A stretch of 64,000 nucleotides of DNA from Pseudanabaena sp. PCC 7367 (GCF_000317065.1 NC_019701.1:2552001-2616000), one strand, 5' to 3'. Positions 49,901 through 59,185 are shown, numbered from the stretch's first letter. Notes: generated by a model from the sequence alone, not told the origin. Numbers and translations: made by a program.

Positions 49901-52900
49901 GTTTATCTGGGGCGATTGGCGGCTGATTTGCAGGGCAATGTCAACAGCCTCACCCTTACTGATCCGGCTCCTACTAGCTATCAAATTGGTGCCAGCATTG
50001 TGATTGGTTCCGGTCAGGCTAATTTACGCACCGCGATCGCAGTGGGCGATACCACGATCGAGATTGAACCGATTGATCTGGTGGACACAATTCGCGCTGG
50101 CACTACTGTAAGTATTTTGGTCTACACCTACGATCGCTACAGTGCTTTTGCCAATACGGGCAGCATGATGCAAAGCCCCTATGATCTTAAATATGGTTCG
50201 ATGTTGGTGGAATTGCTCTACACCGAAACTGGCAACATTGAAAACGTTAGCAATATGCCGCTCACAGGTGAATCACGCCCCAATGCCTGGATTACCGACT
50301 CACCGGGGAATGCGCTGGAAATCCTTAGTGGCCACCTGGAGGGCGATCCCAGTCGCATGATCATTGAGGGCGATCGCTCGATCGAAACTTGGATCTATCC
50401 AGAACGGATCGTCGCTGGGGATATTGCTTATCTGGTAAGTCAACATACACCTGAGCCGATAAATGAAGCTGACCCGCCTGCTTCCAGTTATGGCATGGCG
50501 ATCGAAGGCAAACCATTCCTTTCGGCGTTACAACTGAATGGCACCAATACCAGAGTTGATTTGGCTGGGATTAATCTGGCCAATCGCTCCTTTACGATCG
50601 AGATATATGTCAAACGCAACGCAGTGGGCGGTCAACTTGACTTCATCTTTAGCCAGGGCAGTACACCAACTGCGGCTAATCAGTCTTTGCACATTGGGTT
50701 TCTGGCCAATAATATTTTACGATACTCCTTCTGGGGTGTCCCCAGTGACATGGACACTACTCAAGCGCAAACCGATACCAATTGGCATCACTGGACGTTT
50801 ACCTATGATGTGAATACCAACGATCGCAAAATCTATCGGGATGGCATCGAGCAGGAAGCAATTCGCGCCGTCGCCCCTGCCCCCTATAACCACAGCGGCA
50901 CCGATTTGCACCTGGGCTATTATTATCAGGGGAATGACTATGGTCGGATCAGTGTTGATGAAGTGCGGATTTGGGATCATGTCAGAGATGAATTTGAAAT
51001 CAATCGCACCATAGCCCAACGCCTAAAAGGGGATGAAGCTGGACTGATGGCCTACTATCACTTTGACAATAGTGATGCCAGCAATCGCCTCATTGATCTA
51101 GCTAATGATCCTACCCTGGATGGCGAAATCATTGGTAGTCCTACCCTGGTTGACTCACCGATCGCTGGTTATGTATTGCTGGCGGCGGTCAGGGAAAAAT
51201 ATCTCACCACGGTTAATCCGATGAATATTAACCGATGGAAGCATCTGGCTGCGATCTATAACGAAGCCTATGCGCTGCGATTTGATGGTAATAATGACTA
51301 TCTCGATTGTGGTGGTCTGGCGAACCTGGCTAGTGAAGGCGACTTTACGATCGAGTTTATCTATCTCCATCGACCCAATGAGAGATATGTCCCGATCCTG
51401 CAAAAAGGCCGGGTTGGTAGAAATACACCGGAACTCACCTGTTGGATCTGTCTACGGCGAACTAATGCCACCTTTGTAATTTATTTCGGCTATGAGGATA
51501 GCGATGGTAACCTCCATGTGGCTTCGTCTAATTCGCTTGGTATAGCCGCCTTCTCCAATCAACGCATTACTATTACTGGTAAGCAGGAGGAGGATAATTA
51601 CACCGTGCGCATGTATCGTCACGGCAGTTCGATCGGCGTTAACAACAATCAAGCGAGTGGTGGTGCACCAGTTACTAATGGTCAAACATTAGAAGTCGGC
51701 AGAGTCTATGGTACCCCCAGTGGCTCCAGTATTTCTGGTGATGAATTGCGCTATCTGGAATCAACCCTAAGCAGTCTCCGGTTCTGGAATCGCGCCCGTA
51801 CCGATGCTGAAATCCGCGATAATAGCAACCTGGGCGAAGAGCTGATCGCCAACTGGGGTTTTGAGGAAGGAACGGGTAATATTACCACTGATACAGTGCG
51901 ACAACAGGATGCCCGAATTGTGGGAGCCATCTGGGTGCCGGATATTGTGCCAGAGAATACCAGACTGGAGCTTTATGTTAACGGGATGCCGATCGTGACC
52001 CAGACAAGGGAGGCGATCGCCCTGCCAGAGAATCAATTCAACCTGGGTCGAGATTTCCGAGGCGAGATTGACGAAGTGCGAATTTGGCAGGAAGTACGCA
52101 GCCAGGAACAACTACTGGACAATTTGTTTAGCCATCTCAAGGGTGAGCGTCGTCAACTGCTTGCCTACTATGAATTTGAGAGCGATCCAGTCTCTCAAGG
52201 CAATGTCACCACCGTCAACGATGGTAGTTTACGCGGTAATCAACTCACCACCACTACAGATGCCGAAATTCGCCATGTGTTCTCCTCTGCACCCATCTCT
52301 GATGATGCAATCCTGGTGCGTAATGCCCTTGGTAGTGTACCCAATGAATTCCAGGAAACAGTCGATCGCCGCCCTGCGATCGCTGAATATGCCGACCTGC
52401 AAACCTCGCAAACTGGTGTTGTCTCTGGCATTCATAAACGCTGCTATAGCTTTGTGCAAAACTCCGAATGGCATCTATTCACTGGCTATAAGGTGGGCTC
52501 ACTCATTACGGAATGGATTAGCCAGGTACAATTCGATCCACAAATTATTGGTTATATTGAAGGCGCACCACCCACCCCATCGGAAAACCTCACCGCTGGC
52601 ATTATCAACGACGCAGTACGCGACTATGTGAATACTACTTCTCTGGAATTTGTCGAATCCGACAATGTTTCCTACACCATCTCCACTTCCAAAAATAGTG
52701 GCTTTAATTCTTCCTTTGAAGCTAGCTTATCTGCCAGCATTGGTTTAAAGAAGCAAGCAGTCACCGCTCCGTTGGGGGTCGGGGTTGCCACCGACGTTGT
52801 TTCATCTGGAATTAGCGGTTCAGTGGGTACAAAACTAGATACAAACTTGAACTGGTCTAGCAGTGAGCAGCAGGGTTCGGGTATTAACGTGAGCCGCAAT

Positions 52901-54334
52901 GCCTCGGTTTCGTTGGGTGGTAATTGGGGCACTACCGATATTGATTTACGCCTGAATAAAGAACTGCCGCGTCGTTATCTGACTGCCAATGTGGGCTTTG
53001 CGATCGTGGAATCGGAAACCGCTGATCTGTTTGCAATCAGGATGGCACACAATCGCGCTCTGGTGGCATTTCGGATTCTGCCCAATCCTGATATTCCTAA
53101 AGACACCAATATTATCTCCTTCCCGATCAATTCCCGCTATACCAAGCAGGGCACCCTGGATGGGGCAGTGGGCTACGATCAAAACGGCAAAGTGCTCGAT
53201 CCGGATTATCCTGAAGCCGCTAATTATGGTGAATATAGCTACTTTAAACCCCGTGAAGCCTATGCTCTGCGCCGCCAAATTCAGAATGAAGAAGTGCAAT
53301 TGCGTACTTTCTACCAGGATTTCAGCACTACCCCACCAGGATCAACTGGCATTTTATCGGGTGGGTTGACGGGTGCTGCTTTAGGTTTGGCTGCTTCCGG
53401 TGGTGGTGTCGCTGCACCATTTGTGGCAGCAGCGGGGATCGCCGCAGGGGGCTTGATTGATGCCCTGGCTAGCGATAACGATCTACCCGATCGCTATGCC
53501 AATCGCAATATTGTTAACACCTACGTTTGGACTGCTGATGGTGGACTCTATTCTGAATCCACCCAAACCGCTGATAGCCAGCAAGAGAGTCATAGTGGCA
53601 GTTATAATTTTCAGGGTAATTTGAACTTTGGCTTCTCTACCTCTGGTGGACTGATCGCAGGAGTAGATTTTGATACTAAAGCAACCTTTGGTGGTAGTTT
53701 GAATCTGACCAAGGGGCGCACGGAAGATGCGAGCCAATCCTTTAGCATTAATGTGGTGAATAATACCCCTGGCGATCTGCAACGATTTACGCTCCAACCG
53801 GATGGGGCGCTTGCCCGCGATCGCAATAACTTACCGATCCGGGAATACGATGTGAATGGGGTGCCGATTAATCATCCTGGTAAAGTCGATGCCTATCGCT
53901 TCTTTACCTTCTACCTCACACCCGATACCAACAACTACGATACTTTCTTTAATACCGTAGTTGATCCCATCTGGTTAGAGCAGAATAATTCTGCCAATGC
54001 CCAGGCGTTGCGACAGGCTCAACAAACGGAAAGTGGCCCGGCCTGCTGGCGCATCTTCCATCGGGTTACCTTTATTAGTCGGATTCTGCCAGAGTTCCCC
54101 GATCCCACTGCCCCACCGCTCGATCGCGCAGTTCAGGGCACTGACATGAGCAGCAGTTATGAATTGATTCGCCTGGTTGAGCCTTTTGTGCAGAATGCCA
54201 CTGGTTCGACGGCTGAGTTTGATGCGGCGATCAGAAATGCTTTGCGCCGCTATCTACCAGAGTTATCGAGCAGCCTGACCCAGGAAGTAGTAATAGCGCT
54301 GGCGGAGTATTTTGGCGTGGAAGGCTTAATTTAA
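46970..54334 (+). CDS. Giant 2454-residue LamG / beta-gamma-crystallin multidomain protein
   Basis: No known family covers the whole. Parts in order: an N-terminal beta-rich region (1-270); a LamG-like domain (about 282-500; FNISVWIKPES, IDELSIWDRARS); a helix (634-686), a beta/gamma-crystallin-like pair of Greek keys (687-768; GVTLYQNRHYIGLSARL, NDSIQV), and a second helix (770-826) that should pack against the first; beta-rich (830-1110); LamG-like segments at 1114-1740, apparently one outer domain broken by two inserted ones; a unique region (IIGYIEGAPPTPSENLT); then Ser/Thr-rich strands flanking a Gly/Ala hydrophobic stretch (2127-2167); and a helical tail. No signal peptide or anchor. 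ATG start with AAAGAG; strong terminator after. Perhaps an adhesin, toxin or tail-like exported protein; unknown. Confidence 0.85.
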   Translation: MQPQWANYIRTYSDRNYQHTALVSHTGVLIAFAIGDDRRIYYNVLDQQNNPESIDVNNWLDTPQELIFPREIAQVGFAIVANKGLPMVRSDGEPATSPADADWFHSSTARLTEIAPFQVFSDNQYVYLFRQAIAAGDPNMITVNDVDGEPQPIVDRTLLVDRFILAGTMLKTVREVRYRRSRHKVLPAGPRDSVGAVDMNNMPFYEPTQELDFVRNIGLGRFSVIQVPSGIPDVNRWQIFVHNHLTERIDSYNIERSADGLFNTQGSESPAAFERMGHAETALRLESGAYVTGQAQVINRPSFNISVWIKPESTGTIYAEGIPAASTDILQLNIIDTNLDIDGQSLAGYGLEVVSYHQATNNTATVRSAANVIEMGEWNFISLSFLPMLGSQTPPENSGVVVMMVGNVVVNDGEAESSYLLFPTHDGANLVATLGINAAAIQGGTQSATPITATIDELSIWDRARSETELQQKQSIRLVGNEFGLLTYWQFDEGSGDTIYDQTDTLNSGTLNATSGGTWLQSDAPVGDNPNLRRTSFGFGDRNVAGKGIAAMLYYQQEMFSPGDNRPAEPTKQSARVMLAATTTVTGEDNEPKIAVLDFGVDRRGRLSQVPDRINLPLIETGDNDPNALIAEAIQLEQTDIPTTQAQIEFLQQEIARNESLLATYAAQITESQAQLVQLQNQQIGSGVTLYQNRHYIGLSARLSLNYADNLPSIVNGDNDSIQVDSGITAHLYTGANFTGSVITHNESRTVLGGTYFSLNARSARIVVNPARQQQIDFHTNRITSNNALIDEINNVILPDLQAQLAAAIDLLASQQARLADIRNFLQGQLSLPMGLIHIDPNGFNVVGGLLDFAITDDAPELFESGSGMLRIYYRGLDDRFQAITYNTNVSRASVILSGVVQMQERAPGLGRSEAKVTLADDPNPDGTLVTITDDSNPSICQVTLTNRILNITETWQRVPRDPAGFAQVISGAAREIVYLGRLAADLQGNVNSLTLTDPAPTSYQIGASIVIGSGQANLRTAIAVGDTTIEIEPIDLVDTIRAGTTVSILVYTYDRYSAFANTGSMMQSPYDLKYGSMLVELLYTETGNIENVSNMPLTGESRPNAWITDSPGNALEILSGHLEGDPSRMIIEGDRSIETWIYPERIVAGDIAYLVSQHTPEPINEADPPASSYGMAIEGKPFLSALQLNGTNTRVDLAGINLANRSFTIEIYVKRNAVGGQLDFIFSQGSTPTAANQSLHIGFLANNILRYSFWGVPSDMDTTQAQTDTNWHHWTFTYDVNTNDRKIYRDGIEQEAIRAVAPAPYNHSGTDLHLGYYYQGNDYGRISVDEVRIWDHVRDEFEINRTIAQRLKGDEAGLMAYYHFDNSDASNRLIDLANDPTLDGEIIGSPTLVDSPIAGYVLLAAVREKYLTTVNPMNINRWKHLAAIYNEAYALRFDGNNDYLDCGGLANLASEGDFTIEFIYLHRPNERYVPILQKGRVGRNTPELTCWICLRRTNATFVIYFGYEDSDGNLHVASSNSLGIAAFSNQRITITGKQEEDNYTVRMYRHGSSIGVNNNQASGGAPVTNGQTLEVGRVYGTPSGSSISGDELRYLESTLSSLRFWNRARTDAEIRDNSNLGEELIANWGFEEGTGNITTDTVRQQDARIVGAIWVPDIVPENTRLELYVNGMPIVTQTREAIALPENQFNLGRDFRGEIDEVRIWQEVRSQEQLLDNLFSHLKGERRQLLAYYEFESDPVSQGNVTTVNDGSLRGNQLTTTTDAEIRHVFSSAPISDDAILVRNALGSVPNEFQETVDRRPAIAEYADLQTSQTGVVSGIHKRCYSFVQNSEWHLFTGYKVGSLITEWISQVQFDPQIIGYIEGAPPTPSENLTAGIINDAVRDYVNTTSLEFVESDNVSYTISTSKNSGFNSSFEASLSASIGLKKQAVTAPLGVGVATDVVSSGISGSVGTKLDTNLNWSSSEQQGSGINVSRNASVSLGGNWGTTDIDLRLNKELPRRYLTANVGFAIVESETADLFAIRMAHNRALVAFRILPNPDIPKDTNIISFPINSRYTKQGTLDGAVGYDQNGKVLDPDYPEAANYGEYSYFKPREAYALRRQIQNEEVQLRTFYQDFSTTPPGSTGILSGGLTGAALGLAASGGGVAAPFVAAAGIAAGGLIDALASDNDLPDRYANRNIVNTYVWTADGGLYSESTQTADSQQESHSGSYNFQGNLNFGFSTSGGLIAGVDFDTKATFGGSLNLTKGRTEDASQSFSINVVNNTPGDLQRFTLQPDGALARDRNNLPIREYDVNGVPINHPGKVDAYRFFTFYLTPDTNNYDTFFNTVVDPIWLEQNNSANAQALRQAQQTESGPACWRIFHRVTFISRILPEFPDPTAPPLDRAVQGTDMSSSYELIRLVEPFVQNATGSTAEFDAAIRNALRRYLPELSSSLTQEVVIALAEYFGVEGLI

Positions 54335-54369
54335 ACCTAGCCACCCCACTCAAATATAAAGCTGAAAAA

Positions 54370-54412
54370 CGGGGTCATGGCAGATTAACCAGACCCCGAT
54401 CGATTTTTTTTT
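54370..54412 (+). terminator. Rho-independent terminator of giant gene
   Basis: CGGGGTC (54370-54376) pairs with GACCCCG (54392-54398), extended by TGG/CCA inside, followed shortly by a run of nine T residues (54404-54412). Strong plus-strand terminator. Confidence 0.92.
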
Positions 54413-54421
54413 AGACTCTAC

Positions 54422-54492
54422 TCTGAAAACTCTGAAAACTCTGGAAACTCTGAAAACTCTGGAAACTCTGAAAACTCTGGAAACTCTGAAAC
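54422..54492. repeat. Nine-bp tandem repeat, consensus TCTGAAAAC / TCTGGAAAC
   Basis: About eight consecutive copies of a 9-base unit; after the first two copies, A and G variants alternate, giving an 18-base higher-order unit. It lies between the terminator of the giant gene and the stop of the convergent SLH gene. Confidence 0.88.
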
Positions 54493-54495
54493 TTG

Positions 54496-56208
54496 CTATT
54501 GGCCAGCAATGAAATTAGAAGGAATTGGATCAACCTTGCCCCGCACTAACATTGCTTGATAAACCATCGCCGCCACCTCAGCCCGGGTAGCCGATCGCAA
54601 TGGTTGTAATTGGCGCTTATTGGGATAGGCGATTACCAGCTTATTACCCACCGCCGCCGCGATCGGTTGCACTGCCCATTCTGGAATCTGGCCTGCATCC
54701 GTGAACAGGTTGGGCAAATTGCCACCGCCACCGCCTTGTAACTGCCAGCCATTTACTAGCGCCAGCAGGATTTCCATCCGCGACACATTGGCATTTGGCC
54801 GAAAAGTGCCATTGCCATAGCCAGATAAAAAGCCCTTTGCACTGGCTTCCGCGATCGCCACTGCGCCCCAATAGCCACTCGGCACATCATTAAAACTAAA
54901 CTTTGGTCTGATCGCTGGCTTGACGGGGAAGGCTTTATTTAAGATCGCTGCAAACTGAGCCCTGGTGACGGGTTCATCCGGCTTAAACATGCCATTGCCA
55001 AACCCGCTAATAATGCCCTGTTCCGCCATTGCGGTGATATAAGACTCTGCCCAATGACCACCAATATCCACCAGAACGCCTGGGGTGACAGGAATATCGA
55101 TCGCTGGGGGTGGCGTGATCGGTGCTGCCGCTGCCACCAGTTCAACGGGGCCAGAAATACGGTTGCGATCGACTTCGTTCCCAACTGCTACCACCTTGAG
55201 ATCGGAGGCATTATTAATATCTTTTTTGCGATTGTTTGTAATGATGTTTTGGCCAGGGCTGTTCGTCGTGCCCAGGTCAGGGATCGGCTGGCCGTTGCGG
55301 GTCTTTAGGATCACCACGCCATCTTCGGTGTTATTGGAAATCAAATTACCGCGCAACACTGGCGTAACCGCATCGGACATGACAATGCCGGAGCGATTCT
55401 GGATGATCCGGTTTTTAGACAACGTGACCTTGGATTTTTGAGCGATCGTCAGGCCAAAGCCAGTATCCTCAAAGGTATTCTCGCGGATTTCGCCAGTGCT
55501 GGTGCCCAGGGCAGTCATGCCATTAGCCTTGTTCTTGGTAAATATATTGCCAGCCACCAAGGCCATCGCATCACCGGTTAAAAACACACCATCATGGGAA
55601 TTGTTAGTAAAGGTATTATTGGCGATCGTCACATTTTTGCCCGATTCCACCCACAACCCATAGCCCCGTGAATTGCTATTAGTAATCGTTACGCCACCGA
55701 TATGGGCATTATTCGCCGCCAGGATCGCAATATTTTGCCGTGCAAAAGTAGGACTAATGAACATGCCGCCGCCGCTGATCACAATGCCGCTACCTTTGCG
55801 ATTGCCATTGCCCTGGAGTCTGATCCCACGCTGGAGCTTGAGTGGGAATTGCTCGCCGGTTGCCTCGCTATAGGTGCCTGGGGCAAGCTGAATCACCGTA
55901 CCAGGAGTCAGGCTGGTAGAAAGAGCAGCGGTAATACTGCGAAGTGGTTGCCCTTGACTACCAGCACCAGGTACATCTTGGCCATTGGGTGCCACATAAA
56001 TTACTTGCTGGCTTTGCTGAGCAATCTGGAGCGGTTGATTGCTGGGATCTTGATTGCCAAGTTCGATCGCCTCAAGTCCTGAGTTATCGTAGCTGTTGGC
56101 GGCGATCGCCATTTGAGCTCCACCCATCCGAGTTAGCAGCGGATATGCCAATGGAGCGCCGAGGCTGGCGAGGGCAAGTAGTGTGATTGTTCCCCGAAGT
56201 TGTTTCAT
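54496..56208 (-). CDS. Secreted parallel beta-helix protein with three SLH domains
   Basis: 570 residues. Signal peptide (TITLLALASLGAPLAYPLL) to about residue 36. A DUF1565-type right-handed beta-helix (about 68-330) begins VIYVAPNGQDVPGAGSQGQP and continues in repeats such as VTIANNTFTNNSHDGVFLTG. A linker with Pro and Ala follows, then three S-layer homology domains (about 383-570): HWAESYITAMAEQGIISGFG, YWGAVAIAEASAKGFLSGYG, and a divergent third. SLH domains bind cell-wall polymers, so the protein is outer-surface or periplasmic. The beta-helix could bind or cleave polysaccharide, but no catalytic residues were identified. Ends only 4 bases from the tandem repeat. Confidence 0.9.
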   Translation of the reverse strand: MKQLRGTITLLALASLGAPLAYPLLTRMGGAQMAIAANSYDNSGLEAIELGNQDPSNQPLQIAQQSQQVIYVAPNGQDVPGAGSQGQPLRSITAALSTSLTPGTVIQLAPGTYSEATGEQFPLKLQRGIRLQGNGNRKGSGIVISGGGMFISPTFARQNIAILAANNAHIGGVTITNSNSRGYGLWVESGKNVTIANNTFTNNSHDGVFLTGDAMALVAGNIFTKNKANGMTALGTSTGEIRENTFEDTGFGLTIAQKSKVTLSKNRIIQNRSGIVMSDAVTPVLRGNLISNNTEDGVVILKTRNGQPIPDLGTTNSPGQNIITNNRKKDINNASDLKVVAVGNEVDRNRISGPVELVAAAAPITPPPAIDIPVTPGVLVDIGGHWAESYITAMAEQGIISGFGNGMFKPDEPVTRAQFAAILNKAFPVKPAIRPKFSFNDVPSGYWGAVAIAEASAKGFLSGYGNGTFRPNANVSRMEILLALVNGWQLQGGGGGNLPNLFTDAGQIPEWAVQPIAAAVGNKLVIAYPNKRQLQPLRSATRAEVAAMVYQAMLVRGKVDPIPSNFIAGQ

Positions 56209-56767
56209 AGCTCCTATTTCCCGTAAATAATTCCTGCGATTCTACCTTCAAAACTGACGTAAGCAATTATGATTAGGTTTCTTAAGTTTTGTTCATTAAT
56301 ATGGATTTTCTGATTTTGGCCGATTGAGATCGATTGAGATTGATGAGATCTAATTCATATCTTAATCAATTTGGCTAGATTGGCTTAATCTCCAGGGTAG
56401 TCCTGCATATGTTATTGGCATCTAGACAAGGGAGCGAGACAAGCTTAAGAGTCTTTTGCTAAAAATTCTTACTTCTACAGCGCTACGATCTCTAGAGGCA
56501 TAATTGCTCGATGCTTTAAAGCAACAGTCTCTTATACCATTGATTCCGTATTTTTGCTTAGCCGTAAGGGCAAAGGTCAAAAGATAGAAAATTACATGAG
56601 TCAAGATAGCAAAGTCAGAATTTTACTTTTACACCCATTCAGGGGTAATCATAGCGATCGTTGCTGTCTTCGATCTCATCAGCCTAGATCAAGAAATAGA
56701 GATGTAATAATAACTATGACAAGGCTAGCCAGATAGTTGCGATCGATTAAGTAACTGAAATCCAGTT
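56209..56767. other. Divergent spacer before menC
   Basis: About 560 bases. GATTGAGAT occurs as near-tandem copies around 56323-56343. A plus-strand frame at 56596 starts MSQDSKVRILLLHPFRG, which looks like the start of a regulator or transferase, but it breaks down after about 20 codons; it may be a gene relic or chance. Both promoters must lie here. Confidence 0.35.
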
Positions 56768-57964
56768 TTGAAAATTGCCACCATAGACCTGCTTCCCTTT
56801 GAATTGCCCTTGCACCAGCCGCTTCAAACTGCCTTGGGGCAAATTAAAACCCGATCGGGATTTTTAATTAAAGTTGGCGATCACGATGGCAATGTGGGGA
56901 TCGGTGAGGCTACGCCCCTGGCTGGGTTTGGCATGGAGAGCTTGAGCCAGACTAAGATCGCATTGCAACAAATGCAGCCGAGTCTGCTGGGGCAAGAAAT
57001 TGCTAAGATCAGGGCGATCGCTTGTTTGCTCACTAATTTTCAATGCTATCCCGCCGCCATGCATGGGATGGAGTTGGCATTGCTAGACTTACTGGCGATC
57101 AATCAAGACCTATCCCTGGCGGAACTGCTGGCAGAGGAAGCACCAACTAGATCAAAAATCAAGGTAAATGCTTTGATCGGCATGGGATCGGTGGAGATGG
57201 CAGCCGCTCAGGCTAAAAATATATGCGATCGCGGTTATGACTGTATCAAGATCAAGGTAGGCAATTCAACCCAAATCAAGCGACCTAATCAAGCGACCGA
57301 TCAAACCATTACTAATGCTGCTAATTATTCTGAAGTAGAGCGACCCAATAATTTTTTGACTGATTATGAGCGGATTAAGGCCGTCCGAAAAGTTTGCGGC
57401 GATCGGGTACAAATTCGCATCGATCCAAATCAGTCCTGGCAACTAGAGGAAGCGATCGCTAATTTAACTAAGCTAGCACCGCTGGAAATTGAATATGCCG
57501 AGCAACCGATCGATCGCCATGACTTAGCTGGAATGGCCAAGCTTAAAAACGCTGTGGATATACCGATCGCGGCCGATGAAGCGGTAAGCAGTTTAAAGGA
57601 TCTCGATCGCCTGATTGGTGCTCAAGCTGCCGATATTGTGATCCTCAAACCAATGGCGATCGGCGGGCTCTGGTCAGCCAAGCAAGCAGCAGATCTAGCG
57701 ATTGCAGCAGGTCTAGAGGTGGTGATTACTACCACGATCGATGGCGCGATCGCTCAACAAGGGGCAATACACCTGGCGGCGGCGATTCTTCATTTAACCA
57801 GTACCAGTACCAGAGCTTGTGGATTGGCAACGCATGGGCTGCTAGCTCACAATTTAGTGGCGCAGGAGGTAATCGATCGGTTAATGCCAGTGTATGGAAA
57901 AGTAGAATTGGGCGATCGCCCTGGATTAGGGATATCACCCACCGAGTTAATGTCTTATGTCTGA
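56768..57964 (+). CDS. menC: Enolase-superfamily enzyme, probable o-succinylbenzoate synthase
   Basis: Probable MenC, dehydrating SHCHC to o-succinylbenzoate in phylloquinone (vitamin K1) synthesis; muconate-cycloisomerase or dipeptide epimerase activity is an alternative, since these share the fold. Visible motifs are CIKIKVG (KxK, near residue 160), RIDPNQ (metal Asp, near 218), YAEQPI (metal Glu), AADEA (metal Asp) and ILKPMAIGG (catalytic Lys, near 296). Between KxK and the next strand is an extra loop of about 30 polar residues (NQATDQTITNAANYSEVERP). 398 residues is long for the family because of it. The start is TTG at 56768. No neighbouring men genes, so the assignment rests on motifs and the needs of a cyanobacterium. 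Confidence 0.75.
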   Translation: MKIATIDLLPFELPLHQPLQTALGQIKTRSGFLIKVGDHDGNVGIGEATPLAGFGMESLSQTKIALQQMQPSLLGQEIAKIRAIACLLTNFQCYPAAMHGMELALLDLLAINQDLSLAELLAEEAPTRSKIKVNALIGMGSVEMAAAQAKNICDRGYDCIKIKVGNSTQIKRPNQATDQTITNAANYSEVERPNNFLTDYERIKAVRKVCGDRVQIRIDPNQSWQLEEAIANLTKLAPLEIEYAEQPIDRHDLAGMAKLKNAVDIPIAADEAVSSLKDLDRLIGAQAADIVILKPMAIGGLWSAKQAADLAIAAGLEVVITTTIDGAIAQQGAIHLAAAILHLTSTSTRACGLATHGLLAHNLVAQEVIDRLMPVYGKVELGDRPGLGISPTELMSYV

Positions 57965-58031
57965 TGACGCAGCGATAGTCTGGCTTGCCAGAATTAAAAC
58001 CAGAATTAAAACCACAAATCGCTACAATTAA

Positions 58032-58694
58032 TTAACTCAACACCACACTACTTAGCAATGCTGCCCCAGCTCCACAGATTGCAAAGCCGATAAAGCGTAG
58101 GTGTAATAATCCCTGGGCTGCTCTGCTTTTTACCCAGAATTTGCCTAGCTTCCAGGCGGCCAGACTGATGAACAACTGGATTCCGGCAAACCCCAGCAAA
58201 TAAGCAAACAATGGTGTCATTTCTGCACCTACAATTGCTTCACCGTAGGCATAGCCATGAAAGATCCCAGCGATCGCTGCCAATCCAGCCACAATCAGTA
58301 AATTAGAGCGTAGGCCAGCCGCTAAAATCGCACCTAATAAAAGTACAGAAACAGAAATGATCGTTTCTGGGGCTGGTAAATCTAAAGCCATTAAATGTAA
58401 CCCAGTGCCGAGCAGGGATGCCACTACAAAGGCGATCGGCAATGTTACACCTTTTTTAATTAATACACCCACACAACCAATCGCAATCACAAACAGAAGA
58501 TGATCAACCCCAACCACAGGGTGGCCGAGGCCGGATAAAAAGCCCTCAAATGCGTTGGCTGGAACACTGCCGCCAAAGGGGTGATGGGCATAGGCAGGCA
58601 ATGCCATAAAAACTAGCCCAGCGATCGCTAAGCCTGAAATACTCAATGTCTGGAACGATATTTTAGACAGGGGAGTCGCAGTTGATTGCTTCAT
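58032..58694 (-). CDS. HupE/UreJ-family permease, possible cobalt uptake
   Basis: Membrane protein of the HupE/UreJ family, which in other bacteria imports nickel or cobalt. A cleavable signal peptide (LAIAGLVFMALPAYA) is followed by the family's His-rich N-terminus HHPFGG, and by the motifs HPVVGVDHLLFVIA and IFHGYAYGEAI, with about six membrane helices. I start at ATG 58694 because GAGGAAATT lies just upstream; a further ATG at 58736 would add 14 polar residues. It is the last gene of the nitrile hydratase run. Since that enzyme is cobalt type and no urease or hydrogenase genes are present, cobalt is the likely substrate (inference). Confidence 0.85.
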   Translation of the reverse strand: MKQSTATPLSKISFQTLSISGLAIAGLVFMALPAYAHHPFGGSVPANAFEGFLSGLGHPVVGVDHLLFVIAIGCVGVLIKKGVTLPIAFVVASLLGTGLHLMALDLPAPETIISVSVLLLGAILAAGLRSNLLIVAGLAAIAGIFHGYAYGEAIVGAEMTPLFAYLLGFAGIQLFISLAAWKLGKFWVKSRAAQGLLHLRFIGFAICGAGAALLSSVVLS

Positions 58695-58813
58695 AGGTAT
58701 AATTTCCTCAAAACGGATTTGGCTTGATGTGTTCAATTTCTAAGGCAGTTCCGATCTAGATTTACTAGATTTACTAGATTTTAAGGGTGTTTCTGGTTTC
58801 AGATTAAGTTAAG

Positions 58814-59185
58814 TTAAGTATTGTTAGCTGGAGCAGGCATTTCTTTGCAGTGTAGAATTTGGGCGAGTTGCGCTTCCAATTCGTCTGAGCCAATTACGCC
58901 TGATTCAAGCGCAAGTTTCTCCAGGGCGGTTAACCAGCACTGATAATAGTCCCACTCTGGGTCATCCAGCGCATGGCTGTTTTCCCATTCAGCGATCGTG
59001 GTGATTAGCATCTGGCGAAAATCTTCCCACTCATAGTGCCCCTGTTTAGATAGGGCGATCGCTACGGCAAAGGCGATCTTTTCCCAATCGCGGTCAAACT
59101 GCAGATGGCCATCCTGGCGGGGTGGAGCCTCTTCTGGAGAGCCCATCAAACTAGTGGCTGCAAAATGCTCAAATTTCGTAAACAT
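58814..59185 (-). CDS. Nitrile hydratase accessory protein (beta-subunit-like activator)
   Basis: 123 residues, resembling the N-terminal part of nitrile hydratase beta subunits and the small activator proteins (P14K/NhlE type) that help load metal into the alpha subunit. Motifs: PPRQDGHLQFDRDWEKIAFA and EWEDFRQMLITTIAEWE, then YYQCWLTALEKL. Its gene follows the alpha-subunit gene by 72 bases, as in cobalt-type clusters. The start (ATG) lacks a strong ribosome site. Cytoplasmic. Confidence 0.82.
   Translation of the reverse strand: MFTKFEHFAATSLMGSPEEAPPRQDGHLQFDRDWEKIAFAVAIALSKQGHYEWEDFRQMLITTIAEWENSHALDDPEWDYYQCWLTALEKLALESGVIGSDELEAQLAQILHCKEMPAPANNT

Noticed and set aside
56596-56736. 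Short frame MSQDSKVRILLLHPFRG
   Set aside because: Promising opening, but protein-like sequence stops after about 20 codons; too short to call a gene or a relic with confidence.
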